Positions 7,260-15,778 of a DNA stretch of 64,000 bases are shown one piece after another; position 1 is the stretch's first letter, and each line of letters starts with the position of its first letter. The position numbers and the translations under genes were made by a program. The notes under the pieces were generated by a model. That model worked only from the letters and a program-made list of their open reading frames with translations, made no database searches and had not been told where the DNA came from. Origin of the DNA: Paraperibacillus esterisolvens (lineage in GTDB: Bacteria; Bacillota; Bacilli; Bacillales; DSM-1321). The stretch is from the NCBI RefSeq assembly GCF_046237625.1, contig NZ_CP143545.1, positions 496,001-560,000 of the forward strand, in the 5' to 3' direction.

Positions 7260-7967
7260 TCAATTCAATCTTTCTTCAACCTCAAGCGTTGGAAAATAGT
7301 CCCCGTACTCATTTGTTTCCTTTTCATTACGGTTCATGCTGACAGTTCCAACCCCGGTAAATGTAATGGTTAAGATTTGCCATCCCCCGTGATTCAATAA
7401 TTCATCTGATAATGAAGTGTATCTGGAGACTGCCAAATCCCTAGCGGTGATATCGCTGTCAGCCAACGAAATCGTTGCTTTAATTTCGCCATTTCCGAGA
7501 GAAACATTACTTAATTGGTCACCATCTCCGGTGGCATAATCCTCAATCATACTTCTAGCTTCGTTTAGTGTCATTTCTTCTCGCGATTGCTTGGCTGCTT
7601 CGGCCGCTTCTGCTTCCGCTTCTGCTTCCGCTTTAGCTTTTGCCTCTGTTTCCTGCTTCGCTTCTTCCGCTAGTCGCTTCTCTTCGGCTAACCGCTTCTC
7701 CTCAGCTTCTCTCTGCTTTTTTTCCTCCTGTACTTTGAACCAAGGAGCAGCCTCATCTACCTTCGCTTGCAATTCTTTGTTTTTCGATTCAAGGCTTGCT
7801 ACAGTATTTGTTTCGGCAACCATTTTTTGCTGCCACTTGTCGGCTCTGGCATTGGCACTATCTACTTGCTCTGTTGAAGGTCCAAGAGTACCGCCAACGA
7901 TAAAAGCGAATAATGCCGTTAAGATATATGCCCATCTCTTTTTAATAATTTTCAAAACCTCTTCCAC
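7260..7967 (-). CDS. membrane-anchored coiled-coil protein, unknown
   Basis: A 235-residue protein with one N-terminal transmembrane segment (about 13-29), a short linker, a long charged coiled coil (about 40-140) with Glu/Ala/Lys repeats such as EEKRLAEEKRLAEEAK and EAEAEAEAEAAEAAK, and a globular C-terminal domain (about 145-235) containing INEARSMI-like and WQILTITFTGVGTV strands. The C-terminal domain resembles those of small stress or phage-associated Bacillus proteins but was not assigned. It probably faces the outside with the coil as a stalk. It is monocistronic. Confidence 0.65.
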   Translation of the reverse strand: MEEVLKIIKKRWAYILTALFAFIVGGTLGPSTEQVDSANARADKWQQKMVAETNTVASLESKNKELQAKVDEAAPWFKVQEEKKQREAEEKRLAEEKRLAEEAKQETEAKAKAEAEAEAEAAEAAKQSREEMTLNEARSMIEDYATGDGDQLSNVSLGNGEIKATISLADSDITARDLAVSRYTSLSDELLNHGGWQILTITFTGVGTVSMNRNEKETNEYGDYFPTLEVEERLN

Positions 7968-8034
7968 TTAAAATCCCCCTAAAGTATTTTCGTAGCTGCC
8001 TTTGTTATTTTACCAGAATAACATGTATATGGAA

Positions 8035-8136
8035 CTAGGCTTTCTCAACTTCCTCCAATTTGAATAGAACATTTATCTCGGTGAACAACTTTTGCAAAGC
8101 TTCTATCCAGTTCATTTTCCTCATCCCTGATTTCAT
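8035..8136 (-). CDS. possible 33-residue peptide
   Basis: A short minus-strand frame (MKSGMRKMNWIEALQKLF..., ending LEEVEKA) with a weak GGGAAG upstream of its ATG. The predicted peptide is an amphipathic helix. Nothing else supports it. Confidence 0.2.
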   Translation of the reverse strand: MKSGMRKMNWIEALQKLFTEINVLFKLEEVEKA

Positions 8137-8476
8137 CTTAACTTCCCGAGTAAATTGTATCCTGTTAATTTCTGCGATTAACTAAGAACTATTTCAGAGG
8201 GTAGACACAGGCATTCGGATTCTGTGCCGGTTCAATGGGGAGTTATTTATGTTAAATTGGACAAAAAGCATGACTTGTCCCTGGCATCTCACAAAAGAAG
8301 TGAAACCCCCCTCATTATGCCACGTACACAAAAGTTCCAAATATATATAACCTTTTCTAAAAAAGTTAGAATTTTATAAAAACGTCATAACCAATACAAT
8401 TAAAATGTAAAGAGGATATACCAAAACGCTGGAGGGGGCAAAAGGGGATGAAGGCTGATTATTTTACTCCGTGAAA

Positions 8477-8490
8477 TGAAACCGCTGTCA
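8477..8490 (+). promoter_or_regulatory. cre site (CcpA operator) of the fructan operon
   Basis: TGAAACCGCTGTCA matches the cre consensus TGWAANCGNTNWCA at every defined position. It lies 56 bases before the start of the sugar-binding protein gene, so CcpA would repress the operon when preferred sugars are present, as is usual for Bacillus fructan genes. Confidence 0.75.
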
Positions 8491-8545
8491 AAATAAAATT
8501 GAGTATGGTTTGTTGGATAAATAAATTAATAAATGGAGGCATGCT

Positions 8546-9883
8546 GTGGTGAGGAAAAAAGGGGTCTTATCCATTGTTTCATTTGTATTAGTGTCATCTC
8601 TCTTTTTATCGGGATGTTCGGGAGAGAAGACAGGAAGTTCGAAAGCTAAAGCTGATGATAAAACGATTACGGTTTTGGTTGAAGGGGGAAGCCCAGCTTT
8701 TAAGGTAGCGAAGGAAACTGCTGGGGAATTTAAAGAGAAAACAGGCTATACAGTTAAAATTGAATCGGTTCCTTATAGCGGTGTCTATGACAAGCTTAAG
8801 GCTGAGGTAGCTTCTCAGGCTGGGGCATTTGATGTGGCAACCATTGATATCCTTTGGTTTCCGGCACTGGCTGGCGGACTTTTACCGTTAGAAGGTCTTC
8901 TGACAGATGACATTAAAAATGATTTATTTCCGGGATTAGTAGAAGGCGGAAGTTATCAGGATAAGGTTTATGGCATGCCGGTATGGACGAACGCCAAGAA
9001 TTTAATCTACCGGAAAGATCTTTTTGAAGATGAAAAGAACAAAGCGGATTTCAAAGCGAAGTATGGCTATGAGCTGCGTCCGCCTACAACCTGGAAAGAG
9101 TATAGTAATACGGCCAAGTTTTTTACAAAAGATACCGATAAGGACGGAAAAGTGGATATGTATGGAACCACGGTCTTTGGGGCTAACAATGGAGATGCGG
9201 TGGCCAGCTGGCTTGATCACGCAGCCCAGGCAGGAGCGAAGCCATTGGTAGTGGGTGAGAAAGGCAAAGTTCTTGTTAGTTCAAAACCGTATGTGGATTC
9301 GCTGCAATTCCTGGTGGATCTGCTGAAAAAGGATAAGTCGGTACCATCTGGTGCACTTGAAATGGCATCTGCTGAAACGTCTGAGCTGTTCTGGAATGGA
9401 AAATCCGCGATGATGCTTGCGTGGGGCCACTTTTATGTTCCTTCCAATGACGCCAAGCAATCAAAGGTAGCCGGAAAAGTCGGAAGTGCTCCAATGATTG
9501 GCGGCGATGCAGGCATAGGTGCGGTCCCTGGCCCATGGTATCAGGTGATTCCAAGCTCCTCCAAAAAGCAGAAGGTCGCTAAGGATTACCTCAACTTTAT
9601 TTATGAAAAGAATGAACTATTCATGAAATCACTCGGCGTAGCTGCAAGAAAGTCTGTATTTGAAAGCTATGGCACAAAGCCAGGCTATGAACATTTGAAG
9701 CCGCTTACGACTACATTGAGCGGACCGCAGACACAGAACCGGCCTGCGATTAAGGAATGGCAGGAAATCGAAAGTGAAGCCCTCATCCCAGCCGTACAAT
9801 ATGCGCTTTCAGGAGAAAAGACACCCCAGGAAGCACTTGATTGGGCAGCAGATGTGATTAAAGATTTATTGCCGCCACAATAA
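8546..9883 (+). CDS. sugar ABC transporter substrate-binding lipoprotein
   Basis: A family 1 extracellular solute-binding protein, 445 residues. The signal peptide ends in lipobox LSGC (Cys near residue 24), so the mature protein is lipid-anchored on the outer face of the membrane. The body has the usual maltose-binding-protein-like pattern: TITVLVEGGSPAF, FDVATIDILWFPAL and the hinge strand GTTVFGANNGD. It begins at a GTG (8546) six bases after TGGAGG; a second GTG follows directly. It is the first gene of the operon and its context (fructokinase, GH32, GH91) points to fructo-oligosaccharide or difructose-anhydride binding. A stable hairpin separates it from the permease genes. Confidence 0.92.
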   Translation: MVRKKGVLSIVSFVLVSSLFLSGCSGEKTGSSKAKADDKTITVLVEGGSPAFKVAKETAGEFKEKTGYTVKIESVPYSGVYDKLKAEVASQAGAFDVATIDILWFPALAGGLLPLEGLLTDDIKNDLFPGLVEGGSYQDKVYGMPVWTNAKNLIYRKDLFEDEKNKADFKAKYGYELRPPTTWKEYSNTAKFFTKDTDKDGKVDMYGTTVFGANNGDAVASWLDHAAQAGAKPLVVGEKGKVLVSSKPYVDSLQFLVDLLKKDKSVPSGALEMASAETSELFWNGKSAMMLAWGHFYVPSNDAKQSKVAGKVGSAPMIGGDAGIGAVPGPWYQVIPSSSKKQKVAKDYLNFIYEKNELFMKSLGVAARKSVFESYGTKPGYEHLKPLTTTLSGPQTQNRPAIKEWQEIESEALIPAVQYALSGEKTPQEALDWAADVIKDLLPPQ

Positions 9884-9893
9884 GTTTTGAAAG

Positions 9894-9934
9894 AGAACCT
9901 CTTTATGCGGCTGTCCGGCCGGTGAGGAGGTTCT
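9894..9934 (+). other. intercistronic stem-loop after binding-protein gene
   Basis: AGAACCTC (9894-9901) pairs perfectly with GAGGTTCT (9927-9934); the loop carries an inner GC-rich helix (GGCTGTCCGGCC region). No T-run follows. Such hairpins commonly protect the transcript of the highly expressed binding protein from 3' decay, and that is the likely role here. Confidence 0.5.
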
Positions 9935-9976
9935 AAAAAAATGCAATTTACAACTTTTATAGAAAGGAGGGGTTTT

Positions 9977-10866
9977 ATGAGACTGAGAAATGGGGCATTA
10001 TCGGCACTCTTTTTCCTCCCAGCAGGAAGCTTCATGCTGTGTTTCTGCTATATCCCATCTTTCTTTTAATCAAAGACAGTTTTTATAAGATCGATATCAT
10101 TAATCCTGCAATACGGGAGTTTGTCGGCTTTGCAAATTATATAGACTCACTGACGTCCGAACGCTTTTTAAAAGCCCTATGGAACACAGTGGTATATATA
10201 GGAGTGGCTGTGGGTGTCGAGTTTATCTTAGGGCTGGTTCTTGCTTTGCTTCTAAGTAATGCATTTAAAGGAAGCCGGTTTATTCAGACCCTGCTGTTAA
10301 GCCCCCTTATGCTGGCCCCGTTGGTTACCGGGCTGATCTGGAAATTCATGCTGAATGATCAATTCGGCATTATCAACTGGGGACTTTATAAGCTGGGGCT
10401 TCTTTCCGATCCGCACCAGATACTCTGGTTATCGGATTCCCGTTTTTCCCTTTATTCTGCCATTATTGCAGACATCTGGCTGACCACGCCTTTCATGATG
10501 CTCGTTCTATTAGCCGGCATTAAGGGCATTCCGGTCAGTTTATATGAATCTGCTGATATGGATGGGGCCAATAGATGGCAGAAGTTCCGTTACATTACGT
10601 TTCCTTCTATAATTCCGGTCGCAACTGTCGCTTTATTAATCCGGATCATTGATGCTGCGAGGACCTTTGATATTGTGTGGGTGCTGACGCAGGGAGGACC
10701 AGGTTTTTCCTCCGAGCTCCTAAGTACCTATATGTATAAGACATTGACACGGTATGGAGAAGTGGGGCAGTCCAGTGCGATGGCCGTCATTTTTATCATT
10801 ATTTTATTAGTTCTGAGTTCTTTCTTCATTTCAAAAATGTGGTCACCCAGGAGAAGGCATTCATAA
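9977..10866 (+). pseudogene. sugar ABC transporter permease (MalF-type), frameshifted
   Basis: An inner-membrane permease of the MalF/UgpA type, about 296 residues if repaired. The start at 9977 follows AAAGGAGGGG and reads MRLRNGALSALFFLPAGSF before going out of frame; from about 10033 the next frame continues HAVFLLYPIFLLIKDSFYKI to the end. One extra T in the TT at 10031-10032 would join the two. The rest is normal: about six membrane segments and the EAA loop ESADMDGANRWQKFRYITFP (about residues 195-215), the contact for the ATPase. There is no ATPase gene in the operon, so a shared MsmX-type ATPase is expected. As read, the product would be truncated after 30 residues or start late at GTG 10039. 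Confidence 0.85.
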
Positions 10867-10884
10867 GGAGAGGTGAAAAGGATC

Positions 10885-11772
10885 ATGACTCAAATGCCAT
10901 TAAAAGAAACAATGGTTGAAAAACCAGTTAGTTTTGCCGGTTTTAAATTCAAGCATAAACTATGGTCGCTGATTGTATTGGCTGCCACCTGTTTGCTGGC
11001 TTTATTATTCCTGGGGCCGTATCTCTATCTGCTGCTAACATCATTGAAACCATCCACCGAGGCAGTGACTGTACCGCCGACTTTATGGCCCTCGAAATTT
11101 TCCTTCGAAAATTACCGGAAAATGTTCGAGTACCTGCCTATAGGGAAGTACTTTTTTAATAGCTTGATAACGGCGGGGATCAGCACCATTTTAAGCGTAT
11201 TCTTTGGCGCAATGGCTGCTTATGGGATTTCCAGGTTTTCTTCCATAACAGGAAGCTACTTTTTGCTATTTACGCTGGTAATCAGAATGGTACCCATGAT
11301 AAGCATTGCGATTCCAATGTATATGATTGTAAAAAGTATGGGCCTGATTGACACCCATGTTGCCTTGATCCTGGTTTATACGAGCTTGAATGTCCCATTT
11401 GCGATATGGCTGATGATCGGATTTTTTGACTCGATTCCAAAGGAATTTGATGAAGCGGCAAGGGTGGATGGATGCAGCTGGATTGGTGCCTTTATCCGGA
11501 TCATTCTTCCTGTATCACTTCCCGGCCTTGCCACGACGGCTATCTTTACGTTTATGTTAGCCTGGAATGATTTCTTGTTCTCGCTGCTCATGACCAGTAC
11601 GAATGCCAAAACGGCGACAGTAGGAATCTCAGAATTTTTAACAGCTTATAATCTGGATTTAGGGCCCATGACAGCTGCGGCCATTTCATTCAGTCTGCCT
11701 GTTATGATCTTTTCCTTTTTCGTACAGCGTCATATTGTAAGCGGCATGACTTTGGGAGCGGTAAAAGAATAA
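10885..11772 (+). CDS. sugar ABC transporter permease (MalG-type)
   Basis: The second membrane subunit, 295 residues, of the MalG/carbohydrate CUT1 family. It has six hydrophobic segments, the first near residues 28-50, and an EAA motif EAARVDGCSWIGAFIRIILP at about 192-211. The ATG at 10885 is preferred to a GTG 12 bases earlier because GAGAGGTGA sits eight bases before it. It is 18 bases from the first permease and completes the importer for the lipoprotein upstream, minus an ATP-binding subunit. Confidence 0.92.
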   Translation: MTQMPLKETMVEKPVSFAGFKFKHKLWSLIVLAATCLLALLFLGPYLYLLLTSLKPSTEAVTVPPTLWPSKFSFENYRKMFEYLPIGKYFFNSLITAGISTILSVFFGAMAAYGISRFSSITGSYFLLFTLVIRMVPMISIAIPMYMIVKSMGLIDTHVALILVYTSLNVPFAIWLMIGFFDSIPKEFDEAARVDGCSWIGAFIRIILPVSLPGLATTAIFTFMLAWNDFLFSLLMTSTNAKTATVGISEFLTAYNLDLGPMTAAAISFSLPVMIFSFFVQRHIVSGMTLGAVKE

Positions 11773-11798
11773 CCTAAATGACGGAGTGAGGTAGGCGC

Positions 11799-12782
11799 AT
11801 GTTTGATGTAACAGCTATTGGAGAGGTATTAATCGATTTTACTCAAACGAAAAATACTGATGAGGAGAAGGTTTCCTTTGTCAGGAATCCTGGCGGAGCC
11901 CCGGCGAATGTACTCGCGGCATTGGCTAAATTGAAGCGAAAGACGGCCTTTATCGGGAAGGTTGGGAACGATTCTTTTGGACAGTATCTTCAGAAGGTAT
12001 TAATAGACAGTGGAGTGGATACGAAGGGCTTAAGTTTTTCTAACGAAATTCCTACTACCCTTGCCTTTGTTCACTTAGATGAAGAGGGAGATCGCTCCTT
12101 CAGTTTTTATCGCAGCCCTGGTGCAGATATGATGCTGCAGACGGAGGAAGTGGATACCGAAATCCTCCATCAGTCAAAAGTCGTTCACTTCGGTTCCCTT
12201 TCATTAACAGATGAGCCGGCCCGGACGGCATCCTTAGCAGCGTTAGAACATGCCAAAGCGATGGGAAAGATTATTTCCTTTGATCCTAATTATCGGAGTC
12301 AATTATGGAAGAGTGAAAATCATGCCAGAGTCATGATGAAAAAAGGACTTCAGCAAGCGGATATTGTGAAATTGTCAGAGGAAGAATTTTACCTGCTTGC
12401 TGGAGGAAAGGAGCTTCGCGAGGGAACAGATTATTTAATGAAAGAAAATCAAGTATCCTTACTATTCGTCACAACCGGGAGCGGTGGCTGCATCTTTCGC
12501 CGTGGAGAGGATTTTGGAAAAGTGGGCGGCATGAAGATTAAAGCCGTAGATACCACGGGAGCAGGTGATGCGTTTGTAGGAGGGATTCTCCATAAAGTCA
12601 TCGAGTTTAACGTTCATCCGTCTCAATTGAAGCTGCATGAAGTGACTGAAATGGCACGATTTGCCAATATCGTTGCGGCGCTGTCAGTCACAAAAAAGGG
12701 GGGAATCCCCAGCATGCCTTCACTTGAAAAAGTGGAGCAATTATTGAACTCGGAAGGGAGACATCAACATGTTAAAGCCTGA
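11799..12782 (+). CDS. PfkB-family carbohydrate kinase (fructokinase)
   Basis: A ribokinase/PfkB-family kinase, 327 residues, most likely phosphorylating fructose to fructose 6-phosphate or 1-phosphate in the cytoplasm. Visible signatures are GGAPANVLAALAKL (PfkB signature 1, about residues 32-45) and DTTGAGDAFVGGIL (signature 2 with the catalytic Asp, about 250-263). FDPNYRSQLW is the typical fructokinase strand before the ATP site. The start follows GGAGTGAGG. Its last 14 bases overlap the GH32 gene, so translation is probably coupled; this supports fructose released by GH32 as its substrate. Confidence 0.93.
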   Translation: MFDVTAIGEVLIDFTQTKNTDEEKVSFVRNPGGAPANVLAALAKLKRKTAFIGKVGNDSFGQYLQKVLIDSGVDTKGLSFSNEIPTTLAFVHLDEEGDRSFSFYRSPGADMMLQTEEVDTEILHQSKVVHFGSLSLTDEPARTASLAALEHAKAMGKIISFDPNYRSQLWKSENHARVMMKKGLQQADIVKLSEEEFYLLAGGKELREGTDYLMKENQVSLLFVTTGSGGCIFRRGEDFGKVGGMKIKAVDTTGAGDAFVGGILHKVIEFNVHPSQLKLHEVTEMARFANIVAALSVTKKGGIPSMPSLEKVEQLLNSEGRHQHVKA

Positions 12783-14237
12783 GTCTGCAGTGTATAAAGA
12801 ACAATACCGGCAAGTTTATCATTTTACTCCCCAGCATAATTGGATGAATGATCCGAACGGATTGGTCTATTTTCAGGGAGAATATCATTTGTTCTATCAG
12901 TATCACCCTTTTGGCACCAAATGGGGTCCGATGCATTGGGGGCACGCCGCGAGTTCGGATCTCGTTCATTGGGAGCACCTGGAGACGGCGCTGGCGCCTG
13001 ATGAGAACGGAATGATTTTCTCTGGCAGTGCGGTTGTCGATTGGAAGGATACTTCAGGATTCTTTAATGGGAAACCAGGGTTAGTGGCCATTTTCACCCA
13101 TCATGATACCCCTCCGGACTCAGAGACACCACGGCAGCGGCAAAGCCTTGCCTACAGTCAGGATAAAGGCAGGACGTGGACAAAATATCATCATAATCCG
13201 GTTTTAGTAAATGAGGAGAAAATTGATTTCCGTGATCCAAAGGTGTTCTGGCATAAAGAAACCCATAAATGGATCATGGTTTTGGCAGCCGGGGATTGTA
13301 TGGAAATCTACAGCTCTCCTAATCTAAAGGATTGGCATTTTGAAAGTTCATTCACGGAGGAGAAAGCTTTGGAGTATGGGAATGCCCTGACTTATTTAAA
13401 CTGGGGATTGAAGGGCATCCGGGGCAAACGAAATGGGTTCTGCTCATAAGTCATGGCGACAGTCCTTATGGTTCCAGAACACAATATTTTGTTGGCGATT
13501 TTGACGGCCGCAGCTTTACTGTTTCCTCTTCGGATAACACCGCAAAATGGCTCGACAGCGGCAAAGATAATTACGCTGGAGTTACCTGGTCAGACACCAC
13601 CGATGGCAGAAGGATTTATATAGGCTGGATGAGCAATTGGAGATATGCGAATGAAACCCCGACTGTAGGTTGGAGGGGAGCTATGACGCTTCCGCGTGAA
13701 CTATTTTTGACATCTGAGGACTTGTTGATTCAAAAGCCGGTAAAAGAACTGAAAAATCTCCGTGACGAACATACCCATATGGAGAATCAGCCGCTGGCAC
13801 CCCATAGAGATATATTGGCAGACCTTCAAGGAACCTCCTGCGAAATCATTGCAGAGTTTGAGTTCCAGGCTGCAAAAGAGTTTGGAATAAAAGTCTTTAA
13901 GTCAGATCAAACAGAAACAGTGATCGGCTATGATGCTGAAAAAGAGGAGATGTATATCGACCGGAGAAACTCGGGTGAAACCTCTTTTAATGAATTCTTT
14001 CCATCTCTTGACCGTGCATCGGTAAAAGCTCCACACCAGCGCATAAAATTCCATATTCTCATAGATCGTTCTTCGATAGAGGTTTTTGCTAATGATGGGG
14101 ATACGGCCATAACCAATCTCGTTTTTCCAGACTCAACAGGCAGGGGTTTGGAATTGTTTTCAAATGGCGGGACCGCGACTCTGATTTTTTTAGACTTCTA
14201 TCAATTAAAGTCCCTGTCAGACTATCCTTATGAGTGA
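12769..14237 (+). pseudogene. GH32 beta-fructosidase (sucrose-6-P hydrolase/inulinase type), frameshifted
   Basis: A GH32 enzyme of about 490 residues if repaired, hydrolysing terminal beta-fructosyl units. The nucleophile motif HNWMNDPNGL is near residue 20-30, the transition-state stabiliser in DFRDPKVF near 153-160. At 13368-13370 the frame breaks: as read it runs into EYGNALTYL and stops at 13447-13449, while the next frame reads FGVWECPDLFKLGIEGHPG, which carries the acid/base Glu, and continues through KWVLLISHGDSPYGSRTQYF to 14237. One T added to the TTT run restores one protein. No signal peptide is present, so it would act on imported sugars. Without repair the product lacks the acid/base residue and the C-terminal beta-sandwich. 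Confidence 0.9.
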
Positions 14238-14292
14238 GATAGCTGCGGGAAAAGCACTGATGAACAAATACTAAAGGGATAGGAGAATGAGG

Positions 14293-15636
14293 ATGGCCAG
14301 TAAAAATTATTACGATGTAACAGAGTGGCCTGAGGGTAATCCGTATGTGGATATTGGTGAGGTCATCAACAGTATGATCGCCGATATAAAAAGCAGGCAG
14401 ATGGACAGTGATGTAAATAAGGGCGGAAAACCGGGTGCGGTGATTTATATTCCGCCGGGAGATTATCGTATTGCCAGTCAAGTAGTGATCGACATCAGTT
14501 TTCTAAAAATCATGGGTTCAGGGCACGGATTTACCTCTTCGAGCATCCGGTTTAACACTCCTGAGAATGAATGGGGAGATCTGCATGAATTGTGGCCGGG
14601 CGGAAGCCGCATACTCGTAGATATTCCCCTGGGTGCAGATGACGAGGAACATAAAGGAGCCGCCTTTTATGTGGAACGAAGTGGAAATCCCCGGATAAGC
14701 TCAGTGGAGTTTGCTGACTTTTGTATTGATGGTTTGCATTTTATCGATGACGGCTCAGGAGAGACAAATCCGGAAAACACATACACGAATGGGAAGACAG
14801 GTATTTATGTAGGGAGTGCCTGTGACTCATTTCGGATTACAGGCATGGGGCTTGTGTATTTAGAGCATGGAATTACAATTTATCATGGAGATGCCCTGAC
14901 GATTCATAATAATTTTATCGCTGAATGCGGGAACTGCATAGAACTGAGGGGCTGGGGCCAGGCTTCGAAAATAACCGATAACCTGATCGGAGCCGGTTTT
15001 AAAGGATATTCCATTTACGCTCAAAATTTTGGCGGACTCTTGATTACTGCGAACAATATCTTTCCACGAGGTGCGAGCAGTATCTATCTGGAAGGTGTAA
15101 CACGCTCCAGCATCACAAATAATCGGCTGCATTCATTTTATCCAGGAATGGTGGTGCTAAGTGGAAATTGTTCAGAGAACCTGGTTTCTTCCAATCACTT
15201 TTTACGTGATCATGAACCCTGGACTCCTTTCCAGGGAATAGACAATGGCTTAGACGATGTGTATGGTCTTCTCTCTATAAACGGTCATCATAATTCTGTA
15301 ATGGCTAATCACTTTTCTGAAGTAATAAATACTGGGAACATCAAGCCGGCTGGAGCTACACCTGTAATCATCCGCGTTGTATCGGGAAATGGAAATTATA
15401 TTTCTAATAATCATGTTGTGGCTACAGAAGTTCATGCCAAGGTAAGTGATTCATGTTTCTCTGCGCAAGTAGAAGCTTTGCTGACAACCGAAGCATCAGA
15501 GCCGGTGACCGTAACAACCGTACTGGTAGAAAAAGAATCGCTTCAAAATTCGATTCTTGATTCAGGAAGTGATGCACAGGTTGTTATGGATAAGGCTGTG
15601 AATGCCTTCAGAGCCACTCCAATGCCAGGAGCATAA
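14293..15636 (+). CDS. GH91 inulin fructotransferase / DFA III hydrolase family enzyme
   Basis: A 447-residue right-handed beta-helix enzyme that I recognise as GH91. This family contains inulin fructotransferases, which release difructose anhydride (DFA I or III) from inulin, and DFA III hydrolases, which open DFA III to inulobiose. Family landmarks are GAVIYIPPGDYRIASQVVID, ISFLKIMGSGHGFTSSSIRF, VYLEHGITIYHGDAL, FIAECGNCIELRGWGQASK and NRLHSFYPGMVVLSG. Unlike the secreted fructotransferases, this protein starts directly at the beta-helix with no signal peptide, and an in-frame stop at 14272-14274 rules out a longer form. ATG 14293 is favoured over 14287 by spacing from AGGAG. It is last in the import operon, which favours an intracellular role on an imported anhydride or oligomer. 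Confidence 0.92.
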   Translation: MASKNYYDVTEWPEGNPYVDIGEVINSMIADIKSRQMDSDVNKGGKPGAVIYIPPGDYRIASQVVIDISFLKIMGSGHGFTSSSIRFNTPENEWGDLHELWPGGSRILVDIPLGADDEEHKGAAFYVERSGNPRISSVEFADFCIDGLHFIDDGSGETNPENTYTNGKTGIYVGSACDSFRITGMGLVYLEHGITIYHGDALTIHNNFIAECGNCIELRGWGQASKITDNLIGAGFKGYSIYAQNFGGLLITANNIFPRGASSIYLEGVTRSSITNNRLHSFYPGMVVLSGNCSENLVSSNHFLRDHEPWTPFQGIDNGLDDVYGLLSINGHHNSVMANHFSEVINTGNIKPAGATPVIIRVVSGNGNYISNNHVVATEVHAKVSDSCFSAQVEALLTTEASEPVTVTTVLVEKESLQNSILDSGSDAQVVMDKAVNAFRATPMPGA

Positions 15637-15650
15637 ATATTATCTTGTTG

Positions 15651-15686
15651 AAGGGCTTCCCAGCGGGGAAGTGCCTCTTTTTATCT
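15651..15686 (+). terminator. terminator of the fructan operon
   Basis: GGGCTTCCC / GGGGAAGTGCC forms an imperfect GC-rich stem followed by TCTTTTTAT, 15 bases after the GH91 stop. Confidence 0.6.
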
Positions 15687-15778
15687 AAGAAAAGTATTGA
15701 AAGCGGCCAAAAATGAATCAGTGATGAGTTATAATTTTGAATAAGAGGAAATGAAAAATTTTAAACTGGAGATACCTA

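Larger units (their letters stand above)
7968..8545. other. intergenic region upstream of fructan operon
   Basis: This 578-bp region between divergent genes carries the control region of the fructan operon, including the cre site at 8477-8490. No clear sigma-A -35/-10 pair with 16-18 bp spacing could be assigned. A weak 33-residue minus-strand frame lies at 8035-8136. Confidence 0.5.

Noticed and set aside
14238..14292. Signal peptide upstream of the GH91 start
   Set aside because: An in-frame TAA at 14272-14274 precedes both possible start codons, and the protein opens directly with the family's beta-helix region.
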